NCBI GenBank assembly: GCA_003246505.1
Contig: QKAI01000491.1
Span: forward strand, 1 to 6,979
Origin: Spirochaetaceae bacterium
Lineage (GTDB): Bacteria; Spirochaetota; Spirochaetia; DSM-2461
Direction: 5' to 3'
DNA length: 6,979 nucleotides
Shown here: positions 5,708 through 6,979 of the stretch, one piece after another
How the letters are laid out: each line of letters begins with the position of its first letter
Numbering within the stretch: position 1 is the first letter of the stretch
Position numbers and translations under genes: made by a program
The notes under the pieces: generated by a model
What the model was told of the DNA's origin: nothing
The model's database searches: none
What the model saw: the letters and a program-made list of their open reading frames with translations, nothing else

Positions 5708-5732
5708 GGTGAGGGGATTTTTCTATCTCACC
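5708..5732. promoter_or_regulatory. GGTGAG-N13-CTCACC dyad upstream of the AraC gene
   Basis: GGTGAG (5708-5713) and CTCACC (5727-5732) form a perfect 6-bp dyad that spans the stop codon of the YcxB-like gene and would lie about 31-55 bases upstream of the predicted start of the AraC gene transcript. No T tract follows, so it is not an intrinsic terminator. It could bind a regulator, but a short dyad like this may also be chance. Confidence 0.3.
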
Positions 5733-6190
5733 TGTTTTGACAGGAATTCGTAGAGCCTTCTGTCCTGACCGTTCAGGGCTTCCCTGTTCAGGATGTAGCC
5801 CTGCCTCTTGCGGGTGTAGATGATGAGCATGCCCGCCAGGCGCAACACCGATTTCAGCTCCCAGTAATCCACGTGGGAGTTCCTGTCCCCGGTGGTGACG
5901 ATCATCTCCTTGCTGTTGAAGTCCATGCGCATGTTGTCCGGCATGGCCCCGGCGATCCGCCGGCTGCGGGCGAGGATCAGCAGGGGCTGGACGACCGGGA
6001 AGAGGCCGATGCCCAGGACTATGAGCAGGTGCAGCCCCGGGCCGGTCTGGGCCCAGAACCGCACCGCCACCAGTATCATGGAGGCGGTGAAGACGATATT
6101 CACCACCCCCGTGAAGGAGCGGTAAATATTCATCATGCTCAGAACCCAGAGATTGGCCGGCCTGACGCGGTAGGGAAAACTGAACTCCAT
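5723..6190 (-). CDS. YcxB-like membrane protein
   Basis: This 155-residue protein has two hydrophobic segments (about 27-46 and 53-72) followed by a cytoplasmic beta-rich domain. The layout and the C-terminal pattern, MRMDFNSKEMIVTTG, then YWELKSVLRLAGMLIIYTRK and the closing Arg/Leu-rich helix, resemble YcxB-like (PF14317) proteins, whose function is unknown. The ATG at 6190 is 13 bp after the stop of the TRAP permease gene, and its AGGAG ribosome site overlaps that stop codon, so the two are almost certainly one transcript with coupled translation. A role beside a TRAP transporter is unusual for this family; it may be an accessory membrane protein. The family call is by appearance and should be treated as probable. 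Confidence 0.65.
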   Translation of the reverse strand: MEFSFPYRVRPANLWVLSMMNIYRSFTGVVNIVFTASMILVAVRFWAQTGPGLHLLIVLGIGLFPVVQPLLILARSRRIAGAMPDNMRMDFNSKEMIVTTGDRNSHVDYWELKSVLRLAGMLIIYTRKRQGYILNREALNGQDRRLYEFLSKQVR

Positions 6191-6203
6191 TCCTATTCCG
6201 CTC

Positions 6204-6979
6204 CTACTTGAAGAGGGAGGGCAGGAAGAGGCTGATGGAGGGGATGAAGGTCACCAGCATCAGGGTGATGATCATGAGCACGTAGAAGGGGAGGGTCGCC
6301 TTGACCACCCGCTCTATGGACACCTTGCTCACCGCCGATCCTATGAAGAGCACCGATCCCACCGGGGGGGTCAGGAGCCCGATGCCGCAGTTGAGGATTA
6401 CCATGACCCCGAACTGCACCGGATGGATCCCTATGCTCGTGGCGATGGGAAGCAGGATGGGCGTGGCGATCAGGATGATGGGGGCCATGTCCATGATCAT
6501 GCCCAGCACCAGGAGGATCAGGTTCAGGAGCAGGGCCAGGATGATCGGGTTGGAGGTCAGCCCCAGAATGGCGTTGGCCGCCAGGGTGGGCACGTTCAGC
6601 CGGGTCAGGAGAAATCCGAAGATGCTGGAGGTGGAGATGAGGATGAGCACGATGGACAGGGTGTTCACGCACTGGTCCAGCACCTTCCAGACGCCCTTCC
6701 AGTTAAGGCCCCGGTAGATGAAGACGCTTACGATGAGGCTGTAGATGACCGCGATGGCCGCCGATTCGGTGGCGGTGAAGACTCCCCCCACGACGCCCAC
6801 CACGACGATGAGTACCGCCGCCAGGGCCCAGAAGGAGATGCCGATCTGCTTGATCAGGTTCATGGGGTGGAACTTCTCCCCCTTGGGGTAGTTGCGCCTG
6901 ACCGAGATGATGTAGGAGCCGATCATGAGGGTGCCCGCCAGGATCGCCGCGGGCAGGTAGCCCGCCAGGAACAGGGCCC
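6204..6979 (-). CDS. dctM: TRAP transporter large permease (DctM), C-terminal part
   Basis: The frame is open to the window edge; about 258 C-terminal residues are present, so roughly the N-terminal 40% lies outside. It is the large membrane subunit of a tripartite ATP-independent periplasmic transporter, which imports organic acids or similar solutes using an ion gradient. Family marks are GGVFTATESAAIAV, MDMAPIILIATPILLP and NCGIGLLTPPVGSVLFIGSA, in the usual order, plus at least six hydrophobic helices and the typical end FIPSISLFLPSLF. A Met at 6926 is internal: the residues before it (ALFLAGYLPAAILAGTL) match the family, so the gene does not start there. The small permease and solute-binding subunits are expected upstream, beyond 6979. 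Substrate cannot be told from this subunit. Confidence 0.95.
   Translation of the reverse strand, partial: ALFLAGYLPAAILAGTLMIGSYIISVRRNYPKGEKFHPMNLIKQIGISFWALAAVLIVVVGVVGGVFTATESAAIAVIYSLIVSVFIYRGLNWKGVWKVLDQCVNTLSIVLILISTSSIFGFLLTRLNVPTLAANAILGLTSNPIILALLLNLILLVLGMIMDMAPIILIATPILLPIATSIGIHPVQFGVMVILNCGIGLLTPPVGSVLFIGSAVSKVSIERVVKATLPFYVLMIITLMLVTFIPSISLFLPSLFK

Noticed and set aside
5708..5732. Terminator after the YcxB-like gene
   Set aside because: There is a 6-bp dyad but a 13-base loop and no T tract in the transcript direction.
6927..6979. DctM starting at the Met at 6926
   Set aside because: The same frame continues upstream to the window edge with permease-like residues, so the Met is internal.

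Overview
The window most likely comes from a GC-rich, free-living or gut-type spirochaete (Spirochaetota). The grounds are the mix of families: an HU-like DNA-binding protein with a C-terminal Ig-like domain (HU-DNA_bdg + DUF4469), a DUF6364/PIN toxin-antitoxin pair, and a membrane-bound AraC regulator beside a TRAP transporter. This placement is inference; Bacteroidota or a related phylum is not excluded for the accessory genes. The first ~450 bases are clearly more AT-rich than the rest, which fits acquired DNA.

Left part (1-918), accessory: a minus-strand toxin-antitoxin module (DUF6364-type antitoxin, then a PIN toxin cut by the window edge) has a near-consensus sigma70 promoter overlapped by a perfect 10-bp inverted repeat, a likely autoregulatory operator. 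Right next to it is a wreck of a group II intron reverse transcriptase/maturase: a few codons of the RT domain joined to the maturase domain, with the middle deleted. Its 3' end runs into a 22-bp tandem repeat array and then a strong terminator that serves the gene on the other strand.

Middle (919-3770): the HU/DUF4469 nucleoid-type protein (minus) is divergent from a 573-residue protein of unknown function (plus). The 431-bp space between them holds a hairpin against the HU-gene ribosome binding site, a long imperfect inverted repeat, and about 15 heptamers in one unbroken 7-bp register. A TTGACC-17-TATAAT promoter sits so close to the start codon of the unknown gene that its mRNA should be leaderless or nearly so.

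Right part (3767-6979), all minus strand: the C-terminal half of a TRAP transporter large permease (DctM), a YcxB-like membrane protein 13 bp behind it, and a 635-residue regulator with about seven membrane segments, a middle GGDEF/CdaR-like region and a C-terminal AraC DNA-binding domain. The regulator probably senses something at the membrane and controls the transporter, but neither signal nor substrate can be read here. Its own start codon has no Shine-Dalgarno sequence and has a TATACT box exactly 9 bp upstream, the same geometry as the unknown gene. The regulator and the unknown gene converge and overlap by 4 bp at their stop codons.

Most notable for follow-up: the two matching leaderless-type starts, the heptamer array, the 22-bp hairpin-bearing array grown from a dead maturase gene, and the unrecognised 573-residue protein. 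I do not see a complete undescribed system.
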